DNA from: Theobroma cacao
Lineage: Eukaryota > Streptophyta > Magnoliopsida > Malvales > Malvaceae
DNA length: 64,000 bases
Assembly (NCBI RefSeq): GCF_000208745.1
Contig: NC_030853.1
Location: forward strand, 17,716,960 to 17,780,959
Direction of reading: 5' to 3'
Numbering within the stretch: the stretch's first letter is position 1; every line of letters starts with the position of its first letter. The notes under the pieces were generated by a model. The model was not told the DNA's origin, searched no databases, and saw nothing but the letters and a program-made list of their open reading frames with translations. Both the position numbers and the translations under genes were made by a program. Positions 23,554 to 35,696 of the stretch are shown here, one piece after another.

Positions 23554-25660
23554 TGTCACGACCCAGAACTCCCATCGGGCCCGTGACAACAGCCGTGACG
23601 TCCCGATAGGCACTCATTACCCTAAATGCCGATCAAAACCCTGCAAGGCTTAGCATCAGCTTCTGCATCTCCACGGTGAGCGATGGTTATTAAATCTTGC
23701 ATTTCAAAAAATCTTAAGTTGTTTCTAAATCAAAACAATAAAATATTATTTTTTGGCTCATAGGGGCATTTTCGTCATTTTCTTCAAAAATACCGAAACC
23801 CACCAAAAACATGGTGTAAAAGCTAAATATGTTCATACATACTTTAAATCAGATAACTGAAGTATAAAATTTCTTTTACAGTGACATTGGGCCCCCAACT
23901 AACTAAGAAGGTGTAGGGCTACAAACCCTTACTTTCTAGGATGCAATTCCTAGATTAATTCTCGTCTTAACCAACTATCAACAAACTGTCCTGAGCCTGA
24001 AAAATGGATAGGAAGAGGGGTGAGATTACATAATCCCAGTGAGTAAACAAACACCATTTAAACTATCTAAAGTCAAGTAAATGGAGACGAATTAAAATAT
24101 TCTTTTCAAATATATGTTTCATAACATGAATATTCAGTTTACTCAATTAATCAACATGGCTTATATATCTCACAAAACTTGGCTCCTGCCAAAATCGTTC
24201 TCGCGGGTACCTTCATCAAGGTATCCCACTAAGACAGCCAAGGCTGTTAAATGTTCCATACCCATAAACATGTTTTCGCATCTGACACACAGTCGTTCCT
24301 TGGCGTTAGCTGAGTCTTACTCTCACGTAGTGGTCCATGTGAAGTGCACTCAAATCTTTACCCTAAGAGATACTTCGTCCCACATCTCCCCCCGGAGGTA
24401 AATATATAACTGAGTTACCGTGCCCCTTTCATAGGCAGTCCACGGGAACCCCCACCACTGCAGTGACTATGGATTATTTTATCTACCACCTGATTTATAA
24501 AATATTTATCCTCATGACATGGTAATTTATCGTAATCTAGCCTCTCAAGGCTGAATACATAGTATATATAATTTTTTATACAAATACCAACTTTGGCATT
24601 CATGCTCACATATTGCTATAAGCCATATAATTTAAAACACAATTTATAACACAAGCAGGCAGTCTCCAATTACTTTATTTTCAAAACCAGTATTCAATTT
24701 TTTAGAAAATTTATAAAATCACAATTTCTCCTAAAACGTAGCAATTTACCATTTAAACCCATTTTCTATAAAATCACACAATTGTATAAAACTACTCTAG
24801 ATAATTAAGACGATAATAGGTTTACTCACAGTTCTAGGAGTCGATGTACTCCTAATCCCAGTCTTCAAGCACAATCTCTGTTTATTTACCAATGTAATTT
24901 GCTCACCACCTTTTGTCACTTGTTTCCTTGAATTTTCACCAATTTTCCCTTGAATTTCTCCACCCAGGGTTTGTTCTTCCTTGGTTTCTCTTCTCTTCTG
25001 GTTTGGCTAACCATTATGGGAGAAATAGGCTGATTTTTAAGTTAAATAATAATATATTCTAAGCTTGACACATGGCATGTTTTCATTGGTTCAAAATTTA
25101 AATATTTGACTTTTAATTCTTTAATTATCCACTGCACATTTCTCATATTTATCTATTTCCATGATGAATAAAATTCCTTGGTCTTGACAAATGTCAAGGT
25201 GAAAATTTACCGATTTGTCCCCGAGGTGGCAAAATTACGATTTCGCCCCTATACTCCAAATTATACCGAAATTAAAATTTTTTACTTCTAAACCTCAAAT
25301 CATACTTCAATTACTCAAATCATACTTCAATAAGTCAAATGGGGTCAAAAAATATTTTCTAAAAATTTTCATTTTGTCGTCAGGTGGTAAATGATCATTT
25401 TACCCCTAGATAGTGAAAATTTCGGTTTGACTCCAAATTGATCCTCGAACTCCGAATTATCATTTTGAGTCATCACTGAACTGTGAAACTCTTAATTTCA
25501 CCTTAAAATTCCTATTTGAACTAGTTCGAGGCTTAATCGACTTAATAATACCATTAGGGGCAATATCGTCTTTTAACAATTTCTCGAACTTTTAAATATG
25601 CAAACATTCTATTGAGCATGTAAATGACGTCGTAATTATTTTATAGAACAGGGTTTGACA
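23554..25660 (-). repeat. LTR of element A (5' LTR)
   Basis: Starts TGTCACGACCCAG and ends GGGTTTGACA. It is collinear with the LTR at 16248-18372 throughout, with scattered mostly transition differences and small indels. Confidence 0.85.
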
Positions 25661-25968
25661 TTTATTGCTACCAGACTATCCAACAGAATTTCAAATGGAT
25701 TTCTGTTGAAAATTTCCAATGGAAATCCATATGAAATTTCGTTCGAAAGTTTAAGGAGCCAAAAAAATTTAAAGCCCGTTAGATTTTTCAATGGAATTTT
25801 TTGTTGAAAAATTCCATCAATATTACTATTTTTAAAATTTTTTATTTAAAATATATTAAGAATTTTCTAAAATTTTATTAATCTTTTATAATAAATATAT
25901 TAATAAAATTAAATATATACATATTGAATTTTATAATATTAAAAATTTTAATATGTTTTCTTGTAGTT

Positions 25969-26357
25969 ATTATGTTTTAAAAATATTTTAAAAACTTTAT
26001 TGAATCATAAATTTTAAATTAATTGTTCCAAGGTCACTAATGTTATCAAATTAAAAAGTTTATAAAAATAACCTAATAAAATTTTTAATTTTTTAAAAAT
26101 AGATGATAAAATTCAATAATATATTAAACAAAAACTAATAATAGTATTAGTAATTATAACCTTTATTAGTAACTTTATTAACTTTATTTATATGATTACA
26201 TTTTAATAACTTTATTAGTAATTTTTACCTTAGTTTTTACAGCATATATATGTATATAATAAAGTAATACATATAAATATATATTATATAAAATTAACAT
26301 ATTGGTGATTAGTGATGGATAAGGACTGTACATATTAGATTTCGGGTTAATTTTAAT
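25969..26357. other. AT-rich spacer
   Basis: Very AT-rich sequence with no gene or clear repeat. Confidence 0.5.
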
Positions 26358-29028
26358 TGTCAAACCCTGCTTTGTAAAATAATTATAATGTCATTCACAT
26401 GCTCGATAGAATGTTTGTATATTTAAGAAGTTCGAAAAATCATTAAAAGACGATATTGCCCTAATGGTACCATTGAGTCGATTAAGCCCCGAACTAGTTC
26501 AAATAGGAATTTTAAGTTGAAATTAAGAGTTTCACAGTTCAGGAATGACTCAAAATGGTAATTCGGAGTTCGATGATCAATTCAGAATCAAACTGAAATT
26601 TTCACTACTAGGGGCAAAATTGAAATTTTTGCACCCGCAGATAAAATTTGAGATTTTAAGAGAATTTAGATCACATTTGACAAATTAGAGAATGGTATGA
26701 GTATAAGGGATGAAAAATATGTCTATGGGTAATTTTTTTAGTTTTTGGGGCAAAAATGTAATTTTTCACTTTACGAGGGCAAAAGTGTAATTTTTAAAAA
26801 TTTGCTCCACCAAAACTTTGGAAAAGTCTAGAAATTTCATGGAAGACATGGATAAGTGAAGAGGATTGAGTGGTAGAAAAAGAAAGTAAAAAAGATGGCT
26901 AAAAAAAATAATAATAATAATAAAATATTCAAAAGGTAAATAAAATAATAATATTTTNNNNNNNNNNNNNNNNNNNNNNNNNNNNNNNNNNNNNNNNNNN
27001 NNNNNNNNNNNNNNNNNNNNNNNNNNNNNNNNNNNNNNNNNNNNNNNNNNNNNNNNNNNNNNNNNNNNNNNNNNNNNNNNNNNNNNNNNNNNNNNNNNNN
27101 NNNNNNNNNNNNNNNNNNNNNNNNNNNNNNNNNNNNNNNNNNNNNNNNNNNNNNNNNNNNNNNNNNNNNNNNNNNNNNNNNNNNNNNNNNNNNNNNNNNN
27201 NNNNNNNNNNNNNNNNNNNNNNNNNNNNNNNNNNNNNNNNNNNNNNNNNNNNNNNNNNNNNNNNNNNNNNNNNNNNNNNNNNNNNNNNNNNNNNNNNNNN
27301 NNNNNNNNNNNNNNNNNNNNNNNNNNNNNNNNNNNNNNNNNNNNNNNNNNNNNNNNNNNNNNNNNNNNNNNNNNNNNNNNNNNNNNNNNNNNNNNNNNNN
27401 NNNNNNNNNNNNNNNNNNNNNNNNNNNNNNNNNNNNNNNNNNNNNNNNNNNNNNNNNNNNNNNNNNNNNNNNNNNNNNNNNNNNNNNNNNNNNNNNNNNN
27501 NNNNNNNNNNNNNNNNNNNNNNNNNNNNNNNNNNNNNNNNNNNNNNNNNNNNNNNNNNNNNNNNNNNNNNNNNNNNNNNNNNNNNNNNNNNNNNNNNNNN
27601 NNNNNNNNNNNNNNNNNNNNNNNNNNNNNNNNNNNNNNNNNNNNNNNNNNNNNNNNNNNNNNNNNNNNNNNNNNNNNNNNNNNNNNNNNNNNNNNNNNNN
27701 NNNNNNNNNNNNNNNNNNNNNNNNNNNNNNNNNNNNNNNNNNNNNNNNNNNNNNNNNNNNNNNNNNNNNNNNNNNNNNNNNNNNNNNNNNNNNNNNNNNN
27801 NNNNNNNNNNNNNNNNNNNNNNNNNNNNNNNNNNNNNNNNNNNNNNNNNNNNNNNNNNNNNNNNNNNNNNNNNNNNNNNNNNNNNNNNNNNNNNNNNNNN
27901 NNNNNNNNNNNNNNNNNNNNNNNNNNNNAAAATTTAATAATGATTTCAAAAATAGAGTAATTGGAGACCTATACTATGATTGTGTTGTTTATCCATGATT
28001 TTACATTAAATGGCTTATGATAAATGTGGGTATGACTGGTTATTTTTATGATTTAAAGAATATGTGAACTGCTTTGATTTGCCTTGAATGTGTTAAGTGA
28101 GCCATGTCATACTATTGTGATTTTATTGGTTGGTGGATTATAAAGTGGGCACTGCAGTGACGGGGGTTCCGTGGGCCAGCCTAATTAGAGGGGCACGGTT
28201 CCCAATTATTGAGCTTACCTCGATTGGAGAGGTGCGTAGGATAACTCCCGAGGTAGGATTTGAGTACACTTCACGTTGGCCACCACGTGAAATTGGGACT
28301 CAGCCAACGCCAAGGAACGGTTGTGTTGTCAGAGGTGAAATGTGTTTGTGTGTGTGACAAGAAACAACCTTGGCGGTCTCGGTAAGATACCTTCGCGGGG
28401 TATCCTCGAGAATGGATTTTTAGCAAGGGCCAAGTTTTTGAAAAGTACATAAGCCATGTTGAGTAATTGGATGAAATCCAATTATTTATATGGGTTGGGA
28501 TGAATTATTTTAATTGTCTCCTATTACTTAGTTTTAGATTATTTTGATGATGTCTGTCTACTTACTAGGATTTTATAATCTCACCCCTTCTTCCTATACA
28601 TTTTTCAGGCTCAGAATAGGCAGTAGACTGTCAATTGCATCAAGAAGTAAATTTCGGAGTTGCATCCTAGAAAGCAAGGTTATAGACTTAAACCTTCTCA
28701 GTTATTTGGGGGCTCACGTGTCATTGTAATTTAAATTGCACACTCCAGTTTTCTATATTACAGTATGTATAAATTTATTTTGTTTTTATGTGCAAAAAAT
28801 TAATTTTTGATGTTTCAAAAATATATATATATTGTTTTACATTAAAATAGATTATTTTATTAATATTTTTATTTTACTTTATTATTCAAAAAAAAAGAAG
28901 AAAGAGAGAGGAATGGAAAAACTGGTACAAAAAGCCTTGCGAGGTCTCGAAAGGTATTCGGGGAAAGAATGTCTGTCGAGGCTTCGCGGCTGTTGTCACG
29001 GGCTCGATGGGAGTTTCGGGTCATGACA
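26358..29028 (+). mobile_element. Solo LTR, same superfamily, with TSD TTAAT
   Basis: Begins TGTCAAACCCTGC and ends GGGTCATGACA, the reverse orientation of the copies in element A. It is flanked by the perfect duplication TTAAT (26353-26357 and 29029-29033). No internal region accompanies it, so it is a solo LTR left by recombination. A 971-base gap of N (26958-27928) lies in its middle, so its true length is uncertain. The open frames at 28130-28357 and 28544-28729 are LTR sequence. Confidence 0.85.
26958..27928. other. Assembly gap (971 N)
   Basis: A run of N inside the solo LTR. It starts just after an AT-rich AATAATAATATTTT tract. Confidence 0.99.
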
Positions 29029-29033
29029 TTAAT

Positions 29034-29719
29034 TATCTTGAGTAAAGCCTTGACTAAGACTCTTTGGTTTAATTAGAAAAGAGTCTTAGGTCAAATGGAT
29101 CACTGGTGTTTATGATTGAATTGGACACAGGCAGTAGAAAAATACTTTAAATTGCTGTAGGGTGTGAATGGTTAGTTTTAGAAAAAGACATAAAATCGTA
29201 GATTGAAAGTGGCTATGGTCTAGCTGCATTAGTGATAAATGGTGATTGTAAATCAAATATGGTTTTATAATCTTTTAATTATGTTCTAGGATGGGGAGTT
29301 ATTATATTAGATACCCAACATCCTTAAATTGGATTTTTTTAGTGCTTTTGGGTTATTTCATGTTTTTATTTTTATATGTAATTTATAAAATCCAAAGTTA
29401 TTTTGACTATGGTATCAAGCAATAAAATTTTGTACTTTCAAAAAAGTTTGCTTATACTTATTATAAATAAGTAATTAATATTTTAAAAAATGATAAATTT
29501 AGTTAATAATTAATAAATAGTATATTATAAATAAATAATAATAGATATGTTGCACTATACATTAATGTCTAATATGTTATGAATATCTAAAGATATTATT
29601 ATTATTATTAATTATTCATTACATAATAAGTTTAATATAAATATATTAAAATTTATTTATTACTAATAATTATTTATTTATTAATAAAGTATAAATTATT
29701 TGAACTTTTGTTGATATAG
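29034..29719. other. AT-rich spacer
   Basis: No gene seen. Extreme A/T runs and ATTATT microsatellite-like stretches (29590-29700). Confidence 0.5.
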
Positions 29720-30795
29720 TGTCACGACCCGGTACCTGCCTCAGGCCCATGACAATCGCCGCGACATCCCAATTGACACTCATTATCCGGAATGCCAACC
29801 GGAATCCCGCAAGGCTTACATATCAATTTCTTTCCTTTCCTATGAGCAATCATTGTTAAATATCGAGTTTTTAGAGAATATATACTATTTTAGATAAAAA
29901 ACAATCAAAATAAAATTTTCGCCACACAGGGGTATTTTGGTAATTTTTTTCTCAAAAATTTCAAAACTGGCTAAAACGTAATGTACAAGTACAAAACACA
30001 TAATTCATATTAAAAATGAGTTTAAAAGTCTAAAATCTTCATTTAAAATGAAATTACGGTTATTTGAATATAATAAGAAAATAAAAAAATATTAAGGAAA
30101 ATATTCTATTTTCTTATAAAACAATATTTATAGAGTTATACGTGAATAATTTTTTATAGCGTAAAAGCTAAATAAATTTATACATATTGAAATACAGTAA
30201 GCCAAAATATTTAATTTAATTTACAATAACAAGAGGGCCCCCGAATAAACAAAAGTAAAGAGGACTGTGAACCTACGGTTTGGAAAATGCAGGTCCAATG
30301 GTAGTCCTCGATGAGATCAGCTATCTACAGTCTATACTGAACCTGAAATGGATGGAAAGGAGGGTGGTGAGATTATAAAATCCCAATGAGTAAACAAACA
30401 TTATCATAAATATCTAAAGGCGAGTAAAATGGAGGCAAGTTTAAACAACAAATTTCAACCCATTTCATAATGTTTTCAATTTATTTCTTAAACCATAAAA
30501 TATTTGTAATTTACCAAAACAGTTGTTAAGGCTTATGTCTTTTATTAAAATAAGGCTCAAGCCAAAACTAATCCTCGGGGATACCTTGGCCGAGGCATCT
30601 AACCGAGTTCGCCAAGGGTGTTAAAATATTCACACGTGAAACGCATTTTTATTTTTAAAACCAGCCGTTCCTTGGCGTTGGCCGAGTTACATATTCACGT
30701 GGGGGTTTGACGTGAAGTGAGCTCTAATACTACCCCGGGAGTTACCCTCCTCGCCTCTACAACCGGAGTAACTATATAACTGGGTTTACCGTGCC
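29720..30795 (-). mobile_element. Partial LTR of the TGTCACGACC superfamily
   Basis: Starts TGTCACGACCCGG at 29720 and runs through the family blocks (GCCGTTCCTTGGCGTTGGCC near 30662, the G-rich CACGTGGGGGTT near 30697). At 30795 it is interrupted by another copy of the same LTR start. It resembles the LTRs at 45421 and 49927 more than element A. Confidence 0.75.
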
Positions 30796-31070
30796 TGTCA
30801 CGACCCGGTACTCCCCTCGAGCCTGTGACAACCGCCACGGTGTCTCGGTAGACACTTATTGCTCGGAATGTCAACCCGAAACCCCGCAAGGCTTTACTAT
30901 CAGTTTCTCTGTTCCCTTATGAGCAACCATTGTCAAATATCGTGTTCTAAAAGATTTTAAGCTGTTTCCAACTTTAAACAAATAAAATATTAATTTTTCG
31001 TCTCATAGGGGTAATTTGGTCATTTTATCAAAAATTTCGAAACTGGACTAAACGTATATATAAGTACAAA
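30796..31070 (-). mobile_element. Second LTR fragment inserted into the first
   Basis: A new TGTCACGACCCGG start at 30796 breaks the preceding LTR inside its TTTACCGTGCC block. Only about 275 bases are visible before a gap. The remainder of both copies is not found after the gap, so sequence is missing or collapsed. Confidence 0.7.
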
Positions 31071-31170
31071 NNNNNNNNNNNNNNNNNNNNNNNNNNNNNN
31101 NNNNNNNNNNNNNNNNNNNNNNNNNNNNNNNNNNNNNNNNNNNNNNNNNNNNNNNNNNNNNNNNNNNNNN
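31071..31170. other. Assembly gap (100 N)
   Basis: Exactly 100 N, the usual placeholder for a gap of unknown size. The joined sides do not fit as one LTR. Confidence 0.99.
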
Positions 31171-31263
31171 TATATAATAAATAAAAAATTAAAAAAAATA
31201 TATAAAATTTTAAAATATATATAATAAATAAATAATTTTAAAATTTTTTAGAATCGTAATACA

Positions 31264-31660
31264 TTGCCCTCTGCCCCTGGTGGTGGTGTTGTGATTAAAC
31301 TTGATTTTGAGAAGACCTATTATTGTATTGATTGGGTTTCTTAATTGTTGTGATGTGGAAGATGGGGTTTGGAGAAAAATAAAGGGCGTGGGTGTATGAA
31401 TGCGTCTCTACAATGCAAGTGGCGATATTGGTAAATGGTTCTCCTACCTTGGAATTCCTAGCAAATAGAGACCTTAGGCAAGGGGATCTGTTATCACCTT
31501 TTCTTTTCCTCATGGTTGTGAAGGCTTTGCATCCCTTATTTGTTAGAGGGGAGAATTTACATATGTTTTAAGAGGTGTCGGTCACAAATAATGGGATGAG
31601 TATATCGCACTTGTAGTTTGTTGATGACACTATCCTTTTAAGTTTAACTCAATTCAAGTT
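31264..31660 (+). pseudogene. LINE (non-LTR) reverse transcriptase relic
   Basis: In shifting plus-strand frames it shows plant L1-type reverse transcriptase motifs: VIKLDFEK (the K.DFEKAYD block), NGSPTLEF, LRQGDLLSPFLFLMV (normally RQGDPLSPFLF) and FVDDTILLS (the catalytic ..ADDT block). Stops and frame changes show a dead fragment. Its ends are undefined. Confidence 0.75.
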
Positions 31661-31828
31661 CAAAGAAGTTTCAAGTTATTTGAAATTTTAAGTTGTCTTT
31701 ATTTAATCAAATAAATTTTTTTCGACCCAATAGAATGATTTTGCACCATACATAATATATTAATTTTTAATATAGAATTATAACAAAATATTTAAATTTA
31801 AATTCTTCATGATGAACAAATAGTTACA

Positions 31829-31837
31829 TAAAAATTA
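31829..31837. repeat. Left target-site duplication of MULE-2
   Basis: TAAAAATTA, identical to 54361-54369 on the other side of the element. Nine bases is the usual Mutator duplication length. Confidence 0.8.
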
Positions 31838-32051
31838 GAGAAAATTGTGAGAAATGGACCTCATAATAAGGTGATTTCAGAAATAACCACCCATATAAAG
31901 TTATTTGTTTCTAGCCAAAAAGAAGCATGAATAGACCAAAATGCCTTTAAAAACATCATTGCAAATTGGGCTCCCAATATCTCTTTCCTGCTAAAAAGAA
32001 AATAGAAATAAATCAATGCTCAGCTATTTGAGCTCACTCATCTTTCTCTCT

Positions 32052-32165
32052 CAGCTCTCTGAATTGTCTCAACTCTATCAACTCTCTGTTGAGCACCATC
32101 ATCATCAGCTCTCTCAGCTCTTTGAATTGTATGAGCTCTGTCAACTCTCTGTTGAGCACCATCGT
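32052..32165. repeat. Two-copy ~60-bp tandem repeat near the MULE-2 left end
   Basis: Two copies of a unit with CTCTGTTGAGCACCATC at its end and TCAGCTCT(C/T)TGAATTGT at its start. The overlapping open frames on both strands here are repeat artefacts. Confidence 0.75.
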
Positions 32166-32384
32166 CTTCGAGCTATGATCTATCTCTTGGCATCTGGCCA
32201 TATTGTTGTAGATTAACATATCCTATAGCAGAGATGACATCAAGGTATGTTATTGGGTTTATTGTTGCAACACTTAAATTTTTGAAACATTTGGTGTAAA
32301 TTAGAACATGGATTAGAAGCATTGCCCAGAGTTGTTGCACACCATGCATCTATAACATGTGTTAGGGTTATTTTAGCATGCCAC

Positions 32385-32635
32385 GACATTGGTTATTTTA
32401 GGGCAGTTTGTGTAATGAGTCAATAATTGCACTGATTAGTGTGTCACATGCCATGGGTATTTTAGGTTAGTTCTTGTAAGGACACAGTAATTATAGTGAT
32501 TAGCGTGTTAGTGTTGGTGTGTTACAACATTTTATGTTATATGCATGGCGTGTTACAATATTTTACCTTATATACATGGCGTGTTACAACATTTTACATT
32601 ATATGCATGGTGTGTTACAACATGACTGACAAATT
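32385..32635 (+). repeat. Left arm of an internal inverted repeat, with a 31-bp array
   Basis: GTGTTACAACATTTTATGTT-type units of 31 bases start at 32519, 32550 and 32581, plus a partial fourth. The preceding sequence (GACATTGGTTATTTTAG... AATGAGTCA... GTCACATGCCAT) and the array both recur, inverted, at 40684-41030. Confidence 0.85.
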
Positions 32636-32701
32636 CTAAAACACGGTATGTCATGTAATGTGTTAAATGATTAACAAATTATTGTTGTTTTCAAAATTTC
32701 A

Positions 32702-35696
32702 GTGGGGTTCCAATTGTGCAACTTGTGATAAAACATGGTGGTCAATTGATGGATGGCATTTACAAAGGTGGTGAGTCACGAATGCGGGGGGTTAGAAGTG
32801 ATTTGTCGTTTGTGGGATTGATGAAGCTGGTTGAAGATGTTGTTAGGGTAAACTCAGAAATTGACGAGATTGAGTTACATGCATTGATCAGTATACCCGG
32901 AGAGCTATCACGGCCAATTATCAAGGACGATGAGGATGTTGCATTAATTTTGCTAGAGTAGAGGAATGTTCTGGCTATGTATGTCAGCATTAAGGGATGC
33001 CAAACAAATATTATGTCACATGAAGAAGCTAAACAACATGGTAATCAGCTCAATCAAAATGAGATATACAATGCTTCACATATACCATAGCATTCGGTCC
33101 GTAACCCTCAACAATGGCAATTGAGGTATGCACAAGAGTTTGTGTAGCCCGGTAGACACACGACATTCACAGAATAGTTGGCTGCACAATTTCGATCAAG
33201 ATGTGCATCGAACCAATCAGTTACTTGTGTCCAACAAATGAAACGATCGGGTGAAACTGTACAGGGTGTAATAGTATTTTCAAATGAGAATGCGACACTT
33301 GAGGACAACACTACAACGTTGGAGGGTGACATTGCGAGGCTCGAGGATAATACTGCATCTGATGAGGGAAATGAGGATTTGTTCCTTGCTGGTGAAGATA
33401 GATTTGATGACAATTCGGATGATGGGCTTGATGAATGCCATGATGAAAGTTCAGACGATGACTGGCTTTGTGACAGTGACATTCTAATTTGCAACAATTT
33501 TAAAGGCGAAACGGAACCTGTTGGAGGTGTTGATGTAGGAGATATTCAGTGTGATGATCGCATGTATAATCACCTTATCGCTAATGAGAATAGGATTCGT
33601 TCCCCTGGTACATTGCTCCATGACAGTTATTAGGAAAAGGAAAATGTAAGGATATCTTGTACGTGGGTGATTATAAGTGCAGAAAGATTCTCTTTCCAAA
33701 AAATTACAACTGAGAAGTCAACATGTGCTGATAATTGCTTATACAAAGGAAGAATATTTTCCTTGAAGGTTGAGTTGAAACAAGCTTTGAACATGTTGGC
33801 TTTAAAAAAGTAATTTGGGATAAGAGTAAAAAGGTCATGTAAAGCTCGTTATGAGATTGGTTGCAAGTACAAGGCATGCAAGTTCAGTGTGCGTGCAATT
33901 AAGTTACTTGAAGGAGGAGAATATTGGCAAGTTCAGATGTTCCAAAAAGTACACACGTGTACTGTCAATGGTTTGTAAGGGTGATTTGCAACTGCGAGTG
34001 CGAAGATAATTGGTAAACTTATGTCACACAAGCTTTAGGCTAATGGAATAGCATTGAGACCTAAGCACATAATTGGTGAGATAAGGGTTCAATGGGGATT
34101 AAAATGCCTATGTGGTAAGGCCTGGCAAGCGAAGAAGTATGCGAAAAATCTTATTTTCGGCCCCCCGAAGGAGTCATTTCAACTACTACCCTCGTATTTT
34201 TGTATGTTGGAATAAAAAAATCCTAGCACAGTCACTGCAGTGGCTACTGATGAGGCAGAAAGATTCAAATACTGTTTATGCGCATACGGGGCTTGTAGTC
34301 GAGGGTTTAAAGATGTAATGCGTCCTACTGTTGCAATTGATGCGACACATCTGAAAGGCAGGTTCAAGGGTGTTCTGTTTGTCGTTGTATGCAAAGATGC
34401 AAATGAGTGCGTATATCCAGTTACATTTCAAATTGGCCATGTTGAGGGCGAAAACTCGTGGACGTGGTTTCTTAACAAGCTGCATAATGCGGTTGGTTGT
34501 CCAAAAAACACTATGTTCATTTATGATCAGCATCTCGACATTAAGAAAGCAATCCAAAATGCATACCCAGAAGCGCACCACGGTTTATGTGAGTACCACT
34601 TGAAGAAAAACTTTAAAAACAAGTTCAAGCACGACGACGTTTCTATGATTTTCACCCTTAATCGAGATTACTACAAGTTTTTCAATTTCAACAGACATAT
34701 GAACCAACTCAAGCAGATTCACGCAGAAGCCCACGTTGACCTTATGAGAATAGGCCTTGAGCTATGGGCATGTGCCTGTTCACCGGCAAAGTGATACCAA
34801 ATGATGACATCCAACATTGCGGAATGTGCTAACTCATGCTTGAAGCATGCAAGACAAATGCCAATCATTGTTTTGATTGAGTTCATAAGAGACATGTTCC
34901 AACATTGGTTCCATGACCAGTACGAGGAGGCCATCAAGGTGACCATGGCCCTCAGCCCTTGGGTTGCCAAGCAGTTGAGCAAACGGTTCAATGATGCACA
35001 TCACTTTGTGGTTAAACCTATCAATCGAATAGAGTTCGAAGTTAAAGATGGGAAGATGGACAAACTTGTAAACTTGTCCATGAAGACGTGTTCATGTTGT
35101 GAGTTCCAAATAGATTTACTGCCATGTAGCCATGCCATTGCAGCAATAAGGTCAGAATATCGTTATTTCTTATTTGAACCCTAATTGACATAGTATTTAC
35201 ATTGTGCTTGAATATTGAGTTCATTGTATTTTCTAGTAAATGCAAATGTGAAGCCATTGAATTCTATGTTGACTACTACAAGACAACGATTTTGGTGGAG
35301 GGTTATGCAGGGTCCATTCACCCAGTAGGGCATCCTAGTGAGTGGGACATCCCCCTTCATGTGAAACAAATTGTTGTCTTACCATCAGCTTGGCGAGGCC
35401 AAGTGAGAAGGCTTAGAAGGAGAAGGATTCCATCGGTTGGTGAAGGTAGTCGAGCACAGAGATGTTCGCAATGCAAGAGGTATGGGCATAACAGCCGGAA
35501 TTGCCCATCCCCATTTGCAATTCCATCCACAAATTCGGCACCATTTCCAAGTCAATTAGCGCCTCCACAAGTGCACCGACCGAAAGCAAGTTCAAGTTGC
35601 AGACAAACCGATCACACACGCAACAACTGTCCAATACGAAGGACAATGTCTGAAAACGTAGGGTGTCTTGTGGATGAAGACAACTTGTCGACCTAA
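32702..35696 (+). pseudogene. MuDR-type MULE transposase, decayed (MULE-2)
   Basis: Pieces read in order: PB1-like N-terminal MuDR domain (32716-32961, with LVIKHGGQ and IKDDEDVA); acidic linker (33178-33633); cysteine-rich MuDR/FAR1-like segment (33740-34220); DDE core (34240-34620, AIDATHLKGRFKG, acidic GENSWTWF, YDQHLDI, HGLCEYH); SWIM zinc finger (35090-35150, CSCCEF...LPCSH); and, after an intron (about 35152-35237, GT...AG), a C-terminal tail with a zinc knuckle CSQCKRYGHNSRNCP (about 35464-35508), ending at 35696. At least five in-frame stops (for example 34795-34797) break it, mostly where the MULE-1 copy has Gln or Arg. It is the better preserved of the two copies; the zinc knuckle is intact here and lost in MULE-1. 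Confidence 0.88.

Larger units (their letters stand above)
16248..25660 (-). mobile_element. LTR retrotransposon A, 9.4 kb, with TSD TTTAT
   Basis: Two related LTRs (16248-18372 and 23554-25660) flank an internal region, and the whole is bracketed by the perfect 5-bp duplication TTTAT (16243-16247 and 25661-25665). It reads on the minus strand: the primer-binding site (minus-strand TGGTATTAAAGCATGG, like the initiator-Met site) abuts the right LTR at 23531-23546, and a polypurine tract (AAGGGGGGTAGTG) abuts the left LTR at 18373-18386. The sequence just inside the polypurine tract (minus, FEDKILF-like) resembles the 3' end of plant Ty3/gypsy pol. The rest of pol is not recognisable, so the element is non-autonomous or gutted. 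By eye the LTRs differ at about one base in ten over the first 215 bases, so the insertion is old. Confidence 0.85.
16074..25968. mobile_element. Possible non-autonomous CACTA-like relic, split by an LTR element
   Basis: On the left, CACTCTACAAGTAAA at 16074 resembles the CACTACAAGAAAA terminus of En/Spm elements. On the right, TTTTCTTGTAGT at 25957-25968 is its near inverse. Both flanks of the inserted LTR element (16074-16247 and 25661-25800) are packed with short inverted words such as ATTTCCAATGGAAAT and GGATTTCCAACGGA, typical of CACTA subterminal repeats. Without the insert the element would be about 480 bases. A clean 3-bp target duplication was not found, so the call is tentative. Confidence 0.35.

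Noticed and set aside
26837..27949. Long apparent frames across runs of N (also at 46646-47644, 51244-51727 and 58051-59187)
   Set aside because: They exist only because N was read as an unknown residue.
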